From Bufo bufo (Eukaryota; Chordata; Amphibia; Anura; Bufonidae), in the NCBI RefSeq assembly GCF_905171765.1, contig NC_053392.1, positions 444,940,837-445,004,836 on the forward strand: a stretch of DNA of 64,000 nucleotides, read 5' to 3'. This document shows, piece after piece, positions 20,851 to 32,210 of this stretch. The notes under the pieces were generated by a model that was not told where the DNA came from, searched no databases, and saw only the letters and a list, made by a program, of their open reading frames with translations. A program made the translations under genes and the position numbers. The stretch's first letter is position 1. Each line of letters begins with the position of its first letter.

Positions 20851-21480
20851 TGGGTTACATAATAGAAGAAATTTTTTTTTTAATACCTGTGAGTCTCTCA
20901 GGACAGGGGATAGTGAGCCCTAACTTACCCACACCACTGTCCTTGCCAAATTGCACAATCCGTCCTAGGTGACGGCCCAAAACAATATGTTGGATGGCCC
21001 AGGTTAAAACCAGGAGTGAATAATCAGAGCAAAATCAGAAGACAAAGAGTAGTACAATATCAAGCTGAAGTCAAACACAAGCTGTTGAGTCAGGGTGCAA
21101 AATGTCAGGTGAAACGAGATCCAGATCCAAGCCAAGGTCAAACAAGGAGCACAATTAAGAGAATAGTCAGGAGCAATCCAAGAACCAAAAAACAGAGTCC
21201 AAATATGCAGGCTAGCAAGGTACAGAGACCAGCAATTCTGTCTGTTCTAATAGGCCGCACTTGCAGTTCACATGGGGGCTTCCCCAATCATGTGACCTGT
21301 GTGATGCCAGACGTGACAGCGTTGCCTCTGATTAGCTGGAGCATCGTAATGTGCTGCACCAGCCTGGTAACCAAGGGACCCGGACGCTAGCTGTGGCGCT
21401 AACTGTTGCATGCACCTGCCAGCATCTGAATCCTAACAATTTCCATGCACGGCAGTGGCCTGTGTGGTCAAAGTGCTCAC
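20851..21480 (-). other. Probable leader/LTR region of the decayed gypsy element
   Basis: Lying directly 5' (minus strand) of the gag remnant, the DNA runs to a possible LTR start TGTTAGGATTCAG, seen on the plus strand as ctgaatcctaaca near 21428-21440. I cannot find the matching CA end or a second LTR. The plus-strand frame at 21016-21390 shows no domain and is regarded as chance. Confidence 0.35.
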
Positions 21481-22460
21481 TAAATGTCTCAATAAAAAAT
21501 GGGGTCACTTTTTGCACTGTGGGGGTATCTCAGGGTATTTTCAAATATGACATGGTGCGCAAAAAGCTGTTAACCCTATCTTTGTTACAGGGGGGAAAAA
21601 AAGATTAAAAATGGAAGATCTGAAGAAAAAAAAAGTGAAATTATGAAATTTCACTTCCATTTTCCTTTAACCCTTGTGGAAAATCTAAACTTTTAATAAA
21701 GTTACATAAAATTACATTTATAAAATTGTGCCAACATAAAGTTCGGTAAATATTTGATTTTATAATTAAAAGTAAAACATATTGGCTTATATTTACTACT
21801 AACATAAAATACGATATGTCACAAGAAAACATTCTCAGAATGGCTTAGGCTACTTTCACACCTGCGTTCGGGTGTCCGCTCGTGAGCTCCGTTTGAAGGG
21901 GCTCACAAGCGGCCCTGAACGCAGCCGTCCAGCCCTAATGCATTCTGAGTGGACGCGGATCCGCTGAGAATGCATCAGTCTGCCAGCGTTCAGCCTCCGC
22001 TCCGCTCAGTGAGCGGACACCTGAACGCTGCTTGCAGCATTCGGGTGTCCGCCTGGCCGTGCGGAGGCGAGCGGATCCGTCCAGACTTACAATGTAAGTC
22101 AATGGGGACGGATCCGTTTGAAGATGACACTATATGGCTCAATCTTCAAACGGATCCGTTCCCCATTGACTTTCAATGTAAAGTCTGGACGGATCCGCTC
22201 AGGCTACTTTCACACTTAGAAATTTTTCTAAGTTATAATGCAGACGGATCCGTTCTGAACGGTTGCAAACGTCTGCATTATAGGAGCGGATCCGTCTGAT
22301 GAAACATCAGATGGACCCGCTCCGAACGCTAGTGTGAAAGTAGCCTTAGATAGGTAAAAACATTCCAAAGTTATTGCTATATAAAGTGAGAAATGCCAGA
22401 TTTGCTAAATTTGGCCCTGTCAGGAAGGTGAAAAAATGGCTGTGTCAGGAAGGGCTTAAA
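21481..22460. mobile_element. Fragment related to the TTAA element at 14961-18769
   Basis: aaaaatggggtcac...gacatggtg (21497-21565) and the AT-rich block after it resemble 17480-17760. The right part, aaagttattgctatataaagtgagaaatgccagatttg...gaagggcttaa, resembles 18680-18770. The right end is GGAAGGGCTTAA rather than a clear TTAA terminus, and the left is truncated. A TTA-flanked MITE lies inside. Confidence 0.6.
21848..22345. mobile_element. PIF/Harbinger-like MITE, complete (498 bp)
   Basis: TTA (21845-21847) and TTA (22346-22348) flank GGCTACTTTCACAC and its inverse GTGTGAAAGTAGCC. Inside, pairs of gcggatccgt/acggatccgc motifs face one another, and a second GGCTACTTTCACAC begins at 22203. 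The unit may therefore be composite, one copy inside another. Confidence 0.85.
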
Positions 22461-23299
22461 CTCCTCAGCAATTGCCATCTTTAACCCTTTCACTGCAAGA
22501 TGTGTTTGGACATTTGGCACCTTTGGTAGTCAGGACAATTTCACAGTTGTGACATATACAAATAAAACCTACACTACAAAATAAAATTAAAAAAAATCAT
22601 ACTAACCTCCCATACCCATTTATTTTTGGAAAGTAGATACCTGGAACATTGTCAAAAGGTCACTCAGCCCTCTATAAACACTGTAATTTTAAAGTTTAAC
22701 ATTGATATTAGTGAGTAAAAGTATGACTCAATCTGAAAGTTATATAGACCACACCTCTTAAAAATAAACATTCAGCCTGTGCAGAGTTCATACATTTAGG
22801 CCTACATTTACATTCACATATCTTCATAAAATCACCATAACTGGAAAGACCAAAAATAGTTTTAAAGGTGCAAATTTAAAACAATAGAAACCTAAAAAAT
22901 ACAAGGATTACAGTCCTAAAGTAAGTGCTCCAGGATAACCGATATATTTTGTGAAAGCAGACAACTTGACAATTAAAGTTGTCTTGACAAACTTTTGACA
23001 ACAATTTAAACTTTTAGGTAAATAAGGGGCAAACAGGAATTATTTTTTTTAAAATGCATCAAAATAAACATTTGGAGCTAAAATGTGTACACAAACAGAA
23101 AAATTTTATATATTGAATTGTGTAAATCTCATATAAACACATGTATATACATCAAAAAGAGCTTTTGCTCTTCAAACATTGGACAGACAGATCATCTCAA
23201 TAAATGATCATCTTTGGGAAATTCCAAATTCCTTTATCAAACTTCCAAAATCCTTGAATATATCCCCATCAAACATGTGACTCAAAAATTGTACTCCCT
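22461..23299. other. AT-rich DNA, nothing recognised
   Basis: No terminal repeats, tandem arrays or protein motifs found. A poly-A run of 17 bases is nearby at about 23375-23391, inside the L1-like segment. Confidence 0.4.
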
Positions 23300-23935
23300 T
23301 CTCCAAATTTACATATTGTTTAATTTTTTTCATTTACTTTAAATTTGTGTTATTCCATATTGGGGTATAATCCCAAAAAAAAAAAAAAAAACATTCATGC
23401 CCATTATCTTTTTAATCTCTCTCCAAGTTATCCTTTAAAGTCAATATTTGATTAATGTCCATACTCCCTAATATCACTGATTCCAAAACCTCCATCAACT
23501 TATCCTGATTACCCTTATCACCCCTTCTAATTAACTCCCACCGCAAAATTGGGTTTATCTCCTCCTCATCCATATGAGTGAATTGTCACAAAAAAAATAT
23601 ACGTATATATACCAATTTGGGAGTGACAATCCCCACTCTCTACCTGATAGTTGTATTATTTTGTTTCTTATTCTCGGTATTACTCCCTTCCAGATGAATT
23701 CCCTCCTTTGTCTAATGTCTTAAAAACATTATTTGGAATCCACACCAGGGCATTCTGCATTATAAATAGGATTTTAGGAAGAAAAACATTTTAATCAGAT
23801 TAATTCTACCCATCATTGACAATGGTAATCTTTTCCAGATATTGATTTACTTCCTTAATCCATTTATCAGGGGGCCAACATTCAATTTAACATACTCCTC
23901 TAACTTCAACAAAATATTTATTTCTAGATAGTTAA
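23300..23935 (-). pseudogene. L1-like LINE ORF2 fragment, decayed
   Basis: On the minus strand, pieces in different frames fit the C-terminal part of an L1-clade ORF2: YLEINI then LEEYVKLNV, INGLRKV, SMMGRINLIKMFF (about 23780-23860), ALVWIPNNVFKTLDK (about 23710-23760), and GLSLPNWYIY (about 23610). The order GRINLIKM-FF.K..-PNNVF is characteristic of the region after the RT in L1 proteins. Many frameshifts and stops; no poly(A) end is visible. Confidence 0.55.
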
Positions 23936-24286
23936 AACAACTAGAGATGGCCTTGCGGTTCGCCCGGTGGTTTTTTCGCATCGAACTTTGCTCGTTCGAT
24001 GTTCGCCAAACAGGCGAACATATGGTGATTTCCGTCAGCCCCATATTCTTTGCATTGTGCAGAACTTTGACCCATGACACATCCATCAGGTGGGACAGGA
24101 AAACCAATTGAGACTTTTCAGCACATGGACATACCCCCTACCCTATAAATAAATCTGATCTGACTGCCATTTTACATTCAGTCTTTTGCCAGTTTAGGGA
24201 GAGGTTGCTGTGTGGAGCCGGGACAGACTGTTAGAAAGTATAGAGACACCAAACGCTAGCTAATAGGGCCACAAAAGTCCCTTTAA

Positions 24287-25170
24287 AGGGGTTATCCGAG
24301 TTATTTTTTTGTTCTTTCTATGTTCCTAACTGGGCAAATGTAACAGCTTTCCAATTCACTCACTTTATCTCCAATGGCTGATTTCTCAGATTTCACTGAG
24401 GGTCACATGACCTGTGATGTCAGCTTCTCTCCCTGCTCTGATAAAGGTCGCTTACAAGCCTGTAAACGAAACGTCACTGTGCTGGCCACGACCCCTTCAC
24501 TGCCGGCTGTGTGTTCTATCCTAAGAATCTTAACCCCTTCAGCTGCACAGACTCAGGGCTGAAGTGTTTACTGTGTAGCTGCAGGCAGTGAGGAGACAAA
24601 TGCTGGGCACAGGAGCTGACAGAGAAGTTCTGCAAAGCATTACAGGTAGGGGGAAGATCCTGTGTGTATTAGCAGTGTCATTATACAGGTGGGACATGTA
24701 GTCCTACACATACAACATGCTGCAGAGTCTCCCAGCAGGCAGACATGTCACTCAGGGCAGCTCTTGTATCCACTCCCTTAGCAGTGTCATTATACAGCTG
24801 GAACTTGTAGTCCTACATATACAACATGCTGCTGAGTCTCCCAGCAGGCAGACATGTCACTCAGGGCAGCTTTTGTATTCACTCCCTTAGCAGTGTCATT
24901 ATACAGCTGGGACAATAGTCCTACACATACAACAAGCTGCTAAGTCTCCCAGCAGGCAGACATGTCACTCAGGGCAGCACTTGTATTTACTCCCTTAGCA
25001 GAGCAGGGGGAGGGGCAGAGATTGTTTTTATTGCATGTAAACAAAGGGCCAGAAAAGAACCAGGGAAATGAGGAAATATATATATATATTTTGCATAAAA
25101 CTTGCTTAGCTCAGTTATATATCAGATATTCAGTGCTATATATATTTTTTTCATAACTCGGATAACCCCT
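24287..25170. mobile_element. TTAA-flanked MITE (AGGGGTTATCCGAG ends)
   Basis: TTAA at 24283-24286 and 25171-25174; ends AGGGGTTATCCGAGTTAT and inverse ATAACTCGGATAACCCCT. The length is 884 bp, with a 109-bp tandem repeat inside and no gene. It interrupts the 5' region of the hAT element. Its ends are distinct from the AGGGGTATTCCC and CCCCTTAGCG families, so the window holds at least three TTAA families. Confidence 0.85.
24671..24997. repeat. 109-bp tandem repeat, three copies
   Basis: agcagtgtcattatacag starts at 24671, 24780 and 24889, exactly 109 apart. The copies differ at a few positions (cagctcttgtatcc, cagcttttgtattc, cagcacttgtattt). Confidence 0.95.
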
Positions 25171-25249
25171 TTAAGGACTGGTATAGGTGTGCTATCGATA
25201 GGTGTGACATACTTAGAGGTGTATTATACTTATAATATACTTTCTAACA

Positions 25250-26035
25250 TAGAAAGTTTATTATAGTGCATTTGTATTGTGCAGCAGTTTTGTGTGGTTC
25301 TGCTGCGATACTGCAGCAACACAGATTGACAAACGCTATTGGAACAACTAATTTCAACTGGTGTGCTTTATCAGTTGCCCCCCAAAAAATCTGATTGGGG
25401 CAGGGGTGGGATATTTGCGTGCGGTTCTGCTGAGATACCGTAGCTATACAGAGGGACAAACGACATTGGAACAACTAATTGCAACTGCTGTGATATACCA
25501 GTTGCCCCCCAAAAAATCTGATTGAGGAAGAGGTGTGATATACCTATAATATAATTTCTATATAGTGCATTTGTATTGTGCAAAATTTGTGTGCGGTTCT
25601 GCTGAGATACAGCGGGTATACACAGAGGGACAAACGACTTTGGAACAACTAATTGCAACTTGTGTGATATACCAGTTGCCCCCCAAAAAATCTGATTGAG
25701 GCAGGAGTGTGATATACCTATGATAAAATTTCTATATAGTGCATTTCTATTGTGCAGCATTTGTGTGCGGTTCTGCTGAGATACCGTAGCTATACAGAGG
25801 GACAAGCGACATTGGAACAACTAATCGCAACTGGTGTGATATACCAGTTGCCCCCCAAAAAAATCTGATTGAGGAAGAGGTGTGATATACCTATAATATA
25901 ATTTCTATATAGTGCATTTGCATTATATAACATTTGTGTGCTGTTCTGCTGAGATACCGCAGCAATACAGAGGGACAAACGTCATTGGAACAACTAATTA
26001 CAACTGGTGTAATATACAAAACTGATTAAGGGGTT
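25250..26035. repeat. 173-bp minisatellite in the hAT 5' region, about 4.5 copies
   Basis: ggaacaacta recurs at 25341, 25468, 25642, 25814 and 25987 (spacing 127, 174, 172, 173). The first interval lost about 46 bases. Each unit has cagttgccccccaaaaaatctgatt and a gtgcggttctgctgagatac block. Minus-strand open frames across it are by-products of the repeat. Confidence 0.95.
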
Positions 26036-26734
26036 CTATATACCTTCTTCCACAAATACTGCTCTTCTATAGGGACTTTGTCACAGGGTCATTTTGAAAA
26101 TGACAGGCAGAGGAAGAGGCAGGCCATTCCACGGGGGTGGTAGAGGTCGGGCAGGTGCACCAGGCCGGAGCCTAAGTGGGAAGTTGGAAAAGGTGTGCGC
26201 TATTGCATCAAAGGATGCAGCAGAGTTGGTTGGTTGAGTGGCTCACTCAGCCTTCCGCTTCTGCACCCTCCTCATTCTCTGTATCTGCACCCTCCTCACT
26301 CTCTGCTGTGTGGACCTCCAAGACCACCACCACCACCATAGCCCCTCCACTCAAGTCAGAGGAATAATTTTACTATCCATTCCCAGACCGTACCGATGTG
26401 CAGCCATTCTTGGCATCGGATGAACAAGAGGAGGTAGCAATGGCAGCCACCTAGCGGTCTGACGACAGTACCCATATCAGCCCAAGGAGGGCGGTCCCCG
26501 CTGTTTCTGCCTACTCCGAGATCTCTAATGTCAGTGGTGGTGAAGGTGACGATGATGAAGTGTCGATGGACGTCACGTGGGTACCCACAAGAGAGGAAGA
26601 GGAGGTGAGTTCAGAGGGAGAGACAGAGCAGCAGAAAGGGAGGAGAAGCAGGCAGAACTCACAGTGCACAGGAGGCAAAACGCAGACTGCTAATGTATCT
26701 GGAATGAGCCATCCACCATGCCCGGTCACATCTG

Positions 26735-27215
26735 ACACAGTTTAGTGTCATCTGCAAAAATGTATATTTCACTGTGGAAGCCTTTTACAAGATCATTAAT
26801 AAATATATTGAAGAGAATAGTGCCCAATACTGACCCCTGAGGTACTCCACTAGTGACAGTGACCCAATCTGAGTGTGTAGTGTGTACCGTTAATAACCAC
26901 CCTGTGTTATCTATCACTGAGCCAGTTACTTAACCACATACAGAAATTTTCTCCCAGTCCAAGCATCCTCATTTTATATACTAACCTTTTATACGGTAGA
27001 GTGTCAAATGCTCTGGAGAAGTCCATATATACGACATCCATTGATTCGCCGCTGTCAAGTCTAGAACTTACATCCTAATAGAAACCGATTAAATTAGTTT
27101 GACATGATCGATCCCTCATGAAGCCATGCTGATATGGCGTTATTTGCTTATTTTCATTGATGTACTCCAACATAGCATCTCTTAGATAACCTTCAAACTG
27201 TTTACCCACTGTTAT
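26735..27215 (-). pseudogene. CR1-type LINE reverse transcriptase fragment
   Basis: Reading the minus strand from about 27215: YQHGF, RSCQTNLI (with breaks), VYMDFSRAFDTLPYKRL near 27000, then TSGVPQGSVLGTILFNIF and FADDTKL near 26740-26870. This is the same RT motif order as the CR1 copies at 29131 and 56667, but more diverged, so it is an older or different subfamily. It is truncated at both ends and inserted in the hAT N-terminal region. Confidence 0.75.
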
Positions 27216-27931
27216 ATTTCTTTTTTTGGGGTGCAATAGTAGGAAAAAGAATACGTCTTAATTGCCGTCCTGTGGTGAAGTTACATTATACTACAGCCTT
27301 TTTTGGGGGGTATTATTTTAATTTTAATTATTTTATTTGTATGTGAGACAGACAGGTGACAGGCCCTTCAAAGGGAATGGGCAGTGGCCAAAATGTTACT
27401 ATTGCAGGCAGCAGAAGGAGGGAGGGTGGCAGCAGGAGTCGTAGCAAGAGGCCTAAGCTCCCGGTGTCATCTAGCGGTCGTGTCTTGACCAGCAACCCAG
27501 TGGTGCTTGAATGGTCGAATCGGTCTTTGACTTCAAGCCAAGAGTCGGTGGGTTCCTCTGACACGACGCTTAGTTGGCATGGCCCGGGAGCAGGCTCTGT
27601 TCCCCCACCTGTCCTCAACCTTACTCTGTGATTTTCAGTTCCCTCGGCCCGAGAAGTAACATATGCCGTAGGCTCGGCTCCACTTTTCATCGAGGATGAG
27701 CTACTAGAGGACAGTCAGCATCTACTGTCTAGCCAAGATCTGGAGGAGACATCCGCCACTTCCTCTGGTAGGCGGGTAAGAAGTGATGATGAGAGTCGCG
27801 TGGGAGCAAGTGCTGCGAGCGAACAGGCTCCTAGCCCTAAAACCATTGAGAGGGACATCAGTGAAGTGCAGACAGTAGTGGATGATGATGATGTAGCCGA
27901 TTGAACTTGGGAGCCGGGAGAAGAAGGGGCT

Positions 27932-27955
27932 TCATCATCATCATCATCATCATCA
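27932..27955. repeat. (TCA)8 microsatellite within hAT coding remnant
   Basis: Eight TCA triplets. In the hAT frame they read as a Ser run, which continues the low-complexity Ser/acidic N-terminal region. Confidence 0.9.
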
Positions 27956-28697
27956 GGAGAGGAGGGTGGCTGCTTGCGCGTGATTAGCAGCTGAGCCAGC
28001 AGGGTGGTAGAGTGGCTGTGAGTCAGCAGGGTGGCAGCAGTGGGAGGTTGGAAGCTAAACGTGCCTGGGGTAGATCACCCGCTTCGCAGGAGCCTACCGG
28101 CCTGGAAAGTAGCAGTGCACGGGTTCACCAAGGCAGCAGTAGCAGGCAGTCTGCACGGAGTGTTGGAGGGAAAAAGCCATACTCGGCGGTGTGGCAATCT
28201 TTTGTTAAGCCGCCAGAGGAGGTGAATATGGCCATTTGCCAAATCTCACCCTGCGTTAACACATGCAGCGTCACCATAAAGTGGCCTGGGAGAACCGTGG
28301 CTCTAATGTGGTGGTCCAGCCTGCCACAGCGACCGATGCATCACCCAACGGCACACGCCCAATTTCATGCAGTCAAGGCTCCACCAACTCAGCCGAAGGG
28401 AGCTGATGGTCCTGCTACTCCTCCTCCTACTCATCATCAGTCATTCCGTCAGCAATAGATCACCGAAGCGATTGCCAAGAGACAGCAGTATGCATGCGCT
28501 CCTCCATTGGCTCAGAAGTGGAACGTGCCCCTGGCCAAGTTCCTTGTGCTGCAGTCTTTCCCTTTCAAAGTGGTTGACTCTGCACCTTTCAGAGAACTGA
28601 TGGCTTGTGCAGAGCCGAGGTAGAGAGTTCCAAGCCATCATTGTTTTGTGGAAAAGGCAATACCAGCCATGCACACATATATAGAACAGAAGGTGGG

Positions 28698-30208
28698 TGT
28701 CACGGTCCCGCCTGTGACAGGGACTAGAAGATCGAGGAGACTGGCTGCACGTGATTGACAGCCCTTTTGGTTTCACTTTTCTGTGTTGTTGCTGGGGGTA
28801 ACCACACCTCTTGTCTCAGGTGTAGCATAAGTGGTCATTCCTTCTCCTGTATTAAGTCTGACCTCACCCATCATGCTACGGTATGTGGTTGATAGTTCCT
28901 TGTTTGTGGAAGTTCTGGTGTTGGTTCTCTCTGAGTTCCTGCTCATCCGCATACTTCTGGAAGTTAAGTTTATCTTCTGTATTGTTTGTAGTTTTCCCCT
29001 ACCTGCTGATTTTAGGCCTGAGGGGATCTCCTATTTCTTCATCTGGGAAGGAATAGGCCATCTGCAGGGCTCTGTTAGGGTGCGATTGGGCTTAGGTTCC
29101 TGCGTATGACCATTCCTACCATCAAGGTAGGAATTCAATGAATACTTCTGTTCAGTTTTTAAAGGAAAATCAAGGAAAAGGACCTCAGTTAGGAAAGAAG
29201 ACTAATGAATCTTTTGATGCATGTGTCTTTACAGAGGAAGAGGTTCTAAGTCAGCTGTCTAAAATTAATACAAATAAGTCACAGGGGCCTGATGGGATAC
29301 ACCCAAAGCTATTAAAAGAGCTCAGCGGTGAACTAGCAAAACCATTAACAGATTTATTTAACCAATCACTGGCAACAGGAGTCATCCCAGAAGATTGGAA
29401 ATTAGCAAATGTTGTGCCCATTCACAAGAAAGGTAGTAGGGAGGAATCTGGCAACTATAGGCCAGTAAGCCTGACATCAATAGTGGGGAAATTAATGGAA
29501 ACCATATTTAAGGAGAGGATTGTGGAACATCTAAAATCCCATGGATTGAAAGATGAAAAACAGCATGGGTTTACTTCAGGGAGATCATGTCAAACTAATC
29601 TTATTGATTTTTTTGATTGGGTGACTAAAATAATAGATGGAGGAGGTGCAGTAGACATTGCTTATCTAGACTTTAGTAAGGCTTTTGATACTGTCCCACA
29701 TAAAAGGCTTATCAATAAAGTGCAGTCTTTGGGCTTGGACTCCCATATTGTTAAATGGATTAGGCAGTGGCTGAGGGACAGGCAACAGAGGGTTGTAGTC
29801 AATGGAGTATATTCAGACCAAGGTCTTGTTACCAGTGGGGTACCTCAGGGATCTGTTCTGGGACCCATATTGTTTAATATCTTTATCAGCGAAATTGCAG
29901 AAGGCCTCGATGGTAAGGTGTGTCTTTTTGTTGATGACACAAAGATTTGTAACAGGGTTGATGTTCCTGGAGGGATACACCAAATTGAAAAGGATTTAGG
30001 AAAACTAGAGGAATGGTCAAAAATCTGGCAACTAAAATTTAATGTTGATAAGTGCAAGATAAGGTCTGCTCATACTGATAGCAGTGAGGGCTCGGCATAG
30101 GGACTCACTAGGTGTGACCATTTCCCTTTGCCTAGGTTCCAGGCCTAATAACTTTCCCTTCCCTTCTGTGTTCAGTGTGGAGTGTATTTACCACACTGCG
30201 CCGTGACA
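28698..30208 (+). repeat. Solo LTR with 5-bp TSD, interrupted by a CR1 fragment
   Basis: The ends are TGTCACGGTCCCGCC and CGCCGTGACA. gtggg at 28693-28697 and 30209-30213 is the 5-bp target duplication. Removing the insert joins the hAT coding as ..EKVG then QSLSLSM, a natural continuation. The LTR itself is about 580 bp (28698 to about 29130 plus about 30062-30208). The orientation is a guess from the surrounding layout. No internal gypsy sequence remains, so it arose by LTR-LTR recombination. Confidence 0.8.
29131..30061 (+). pseudogene. CR1 LINE ORF2 RT fragment (truncated at both ends)
   Basis: An open frame of 300-odd codons covers the RT core: KSQGPDGIHPKLLKEL, YRPVSLTS, QHGFTSGRSCQTNL, YLDFSKAFDTVPHKRL, TSGVPQGSVLGPILFN and the active-site box as FVDDTK where the sister copy has FADDTK. 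It ends abruptly after DKCKI. It is nearly identical to 58263-59198. Lack of both the 5' and 3' ends is unusual for a LINE insertion. It lies inside a solo LTR. Confidence 0.85.
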
Positions 30209-30213
30209 GTGGG

Positions 30214-31684
30214 CCAGTCCTTGAGCCTGTCGATGTCTGCTAAAGTGCACTGCAGCGCCGACGACCCACTGGGTAAATGTGGTTCCTGCACAGCCACACC
30301 AGCAACTTTGCCAGATGACGCCGCTTCCGCCTCCACGTTCTCACACCATTGGTCCTGCGACAACGTCCGCCTCTGCCTCATCATCCTCCACCGTGTCCTC
30401 AGCTTCCACTGCAGGGACAATTCACATTGCTCCACCAGCATACCACATGTGCAGAGCATGGTGGTGTCACGCTGTTCTGCACCTACTTTGCCGGAGCGAA
30501 AGGAGTTATACAGGGAAGGAACTGCTCGGCGTCCTTCATTAAGAAATCGAATCCTGACTTTCTCCTCTACAACTTAAAATCGGAACCATTGTGACCTACA
30601 ACGCAAAGAACATGGTGTCGGCCCTGCGTCAAGGAGGGCTGAGCCATGGGCCCTGCATGGCGCATGTGTTCAATCTGGTTGTAAAGCGGTTCCTGATGTC
30701 TTCACCCCATCTGCAAGATATCCAGAAAATGGTCAGGAAAGTTTGCATGCACTTCAGACACTCATGCACCACAAAGAACACCCTCCTTGAGCTGCAGCGG
30801 CAGAACAGCATCCCCCAAAATAGGCTGATATGCAACGTTTCCACCCATTGGAATTCCACCCTCCATATGTTAAACCACTTATATGAACAGAGCAAGGCCA
30901 TAAACGATTTCTTGATGATACAGGAAGCCTGTGTAACTTCGATGTCGGCCAATGGCAGCTCATGCGTGACACCTGCCATTTCCTTGCACCCTTTAAATTC
31001 ATGCTCACTTGCTTGCGTAGTGAAAACAGAATTGTCACCAATCGGCAGAGGGATGACTACTGGCTCTCCACCATGTTAGACCCTCGCTACCTGTCCAAAA
31101 TGGGGGCCTTATTTACACCCGCTGAGAGGGAGGACAAACATAAATACTATTGAGACATCCTATGTAGTCAGTTGGCGGCTGCCTATGTGTGCCATGGCCC
31201 ATCCTCACAAAGATCTAACTGGGGGGGCACTTCCATGGCTGCTGTGGGGGGGGGGGGGGGCGGGGGGTTAGGAGCAGTACCAGCTCCATCAGCAGCAACT
31301 TAAGTCTAGAGTTGCTGATGAGCAGTTTTCTTCACCCGCCTACTGAAAAAACTACTCACCAGCAGCTAGACATAGAAAGAACTTGAACCAGCCGGTTATG
31401 GCATACTTGGACTGCACCCTGCCACCCTACATCAAAGATCCCCTGGACTTCTAGGCAGCGGAACTCTGTTTTTGGCCACAACTGGCCGAGTTTTCCCTGG
31501 ACAAGCTTTTCTGCCCGGCCAGCAGTGTGGCATCAGAGCGGGTATTTAGTGCGGCGGGGGCCATAGTTACCCCAAGGTGAACTCGCCTGTCCACCCAAAC
31601 TGTGGAGAAACTGACCTTTGTGAAGATGAATCTGGCGTGGATCAGCCAGGAGTTTCAAACACCAGTGCCTGATACATCAGACTA
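30214..31684 (+). pseudogene. hAT transposase, C-terminal half (decayed)
   Basis: Blocks in order: an Ala/Ser-rich stretch to 30580; LRQGGLSHGPCMAHVFNLVVKRFL (the C..H.LNL-type hAT region, 30615-30710); CNVSTHWNSTLHML (the conserved R-W-N-S-T box, 30830-30880); DDYWLSTMLDPRYLSK (31050-31100); and, after frame breaks, the dimerisation region with SVASERVFSAAGA-like codons near 31525-31560 and a tail to about 31684. The order is right for hAT. Breaks include TGA near 31152 and a 15-G run at 31246. Confidence 0.8.
31246..31267 (+). other. Poly-G tract, possible G-quadruplex
   Basis: Fifteen consecutive G, one C, then six G. Long enough to form intrastrand quadruplexes and prone to length error in sequencing. 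It lies in the hAT C-terminal remnant. Confidence 0.85.
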
Positions 31685-31859
31685 GATCCTACATGGTGCC
31701 ACACCTACACTTTGACAAAAGAGACCGGTTTCTTCTAGCTACCGGCTTCAGCTACTGTTCTGATGCTGCCACCTGCTTGATGCCACACCTGCTGCTGGGT
31801 GCTCCTACTGCTACCCACCATCTTCAGCTGGTACTCGTATTGCCCCCACCTCCCCTCTC

Positions 31860-32110
31860 TGTCACTGGGCCACTCTGTGGTCTTTACATGCTGCTGCCAC
31901 CTCACCATTCTGTGGTCTCCTCATGTTGCTGCCTCCTCAACACTATGTGCCTGGGCCACTCTGTGGCCTCCTCATGCTGCTGCAACCTCACTACTATGTC
32001 ACTGGGCCACTCTGTGGTCTCCAAATGCTGCTAACACCTCACTACTCTGTCATTGGGCCACTTTGTAGACTTCTCATGCTATTCTCACCCTCCCCACTCT
32101 ATGACTTGGG
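31860..32110. repeat. Degenerate ~51-bp minisatellite in hAT 3' UTR
   Basis: gggccactctgtgg begins at 31867, 31953, 32004 and 32055 (spacing 86, 51, 51), with ctcatgctgctgc- and cctcactac-type spacers. Three overlapping plus-strand frames across it are repeat artefacts. Confidence 0.75.
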
Positions 32111-32210
32111 ACACTATTTTGCCTTTTTGACCTATTGACATAATTTATTTGACCCTTCTTCTGATCTGTCAGAAGGAAGGAAAAATGAGACGCACAATGG
32201 ATCCTGTCTA

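Larger units (their letters stand above)
26100..28692 (+). pseudogene. hAT transposase, N-terminal half with BED-type finger (decayed)
   Basis: The likely start is ATG 26100 with an Arg/Gly-rich MTGRGRGRPF. A low-complexity acidic/Ser stretch continues to 26740 and, after the CR1 insertion, from about 27350 to 27960, ending in a (TCA)8 coding run of Ser. A BED-type zinc finger follows near 28175-28330, recognisable from AVWQSFVKP, a broken C-x-x-C, and NTC with the H-x-x-H end lost in the frame changes. The next block (28380-28692) ends with HTYIEQKVG. Several stops (for example 27902-27904) and frameshifts. The frame resumes after the solo LTR at 30214. Confidence 0.6.

Noticed and set aside
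25244..25978. Minus-strand open frames with repeated FQCRLSLCIA peptides
   Set aside because: By-products of the 173-bp minisatellite in the hAT 5' region.
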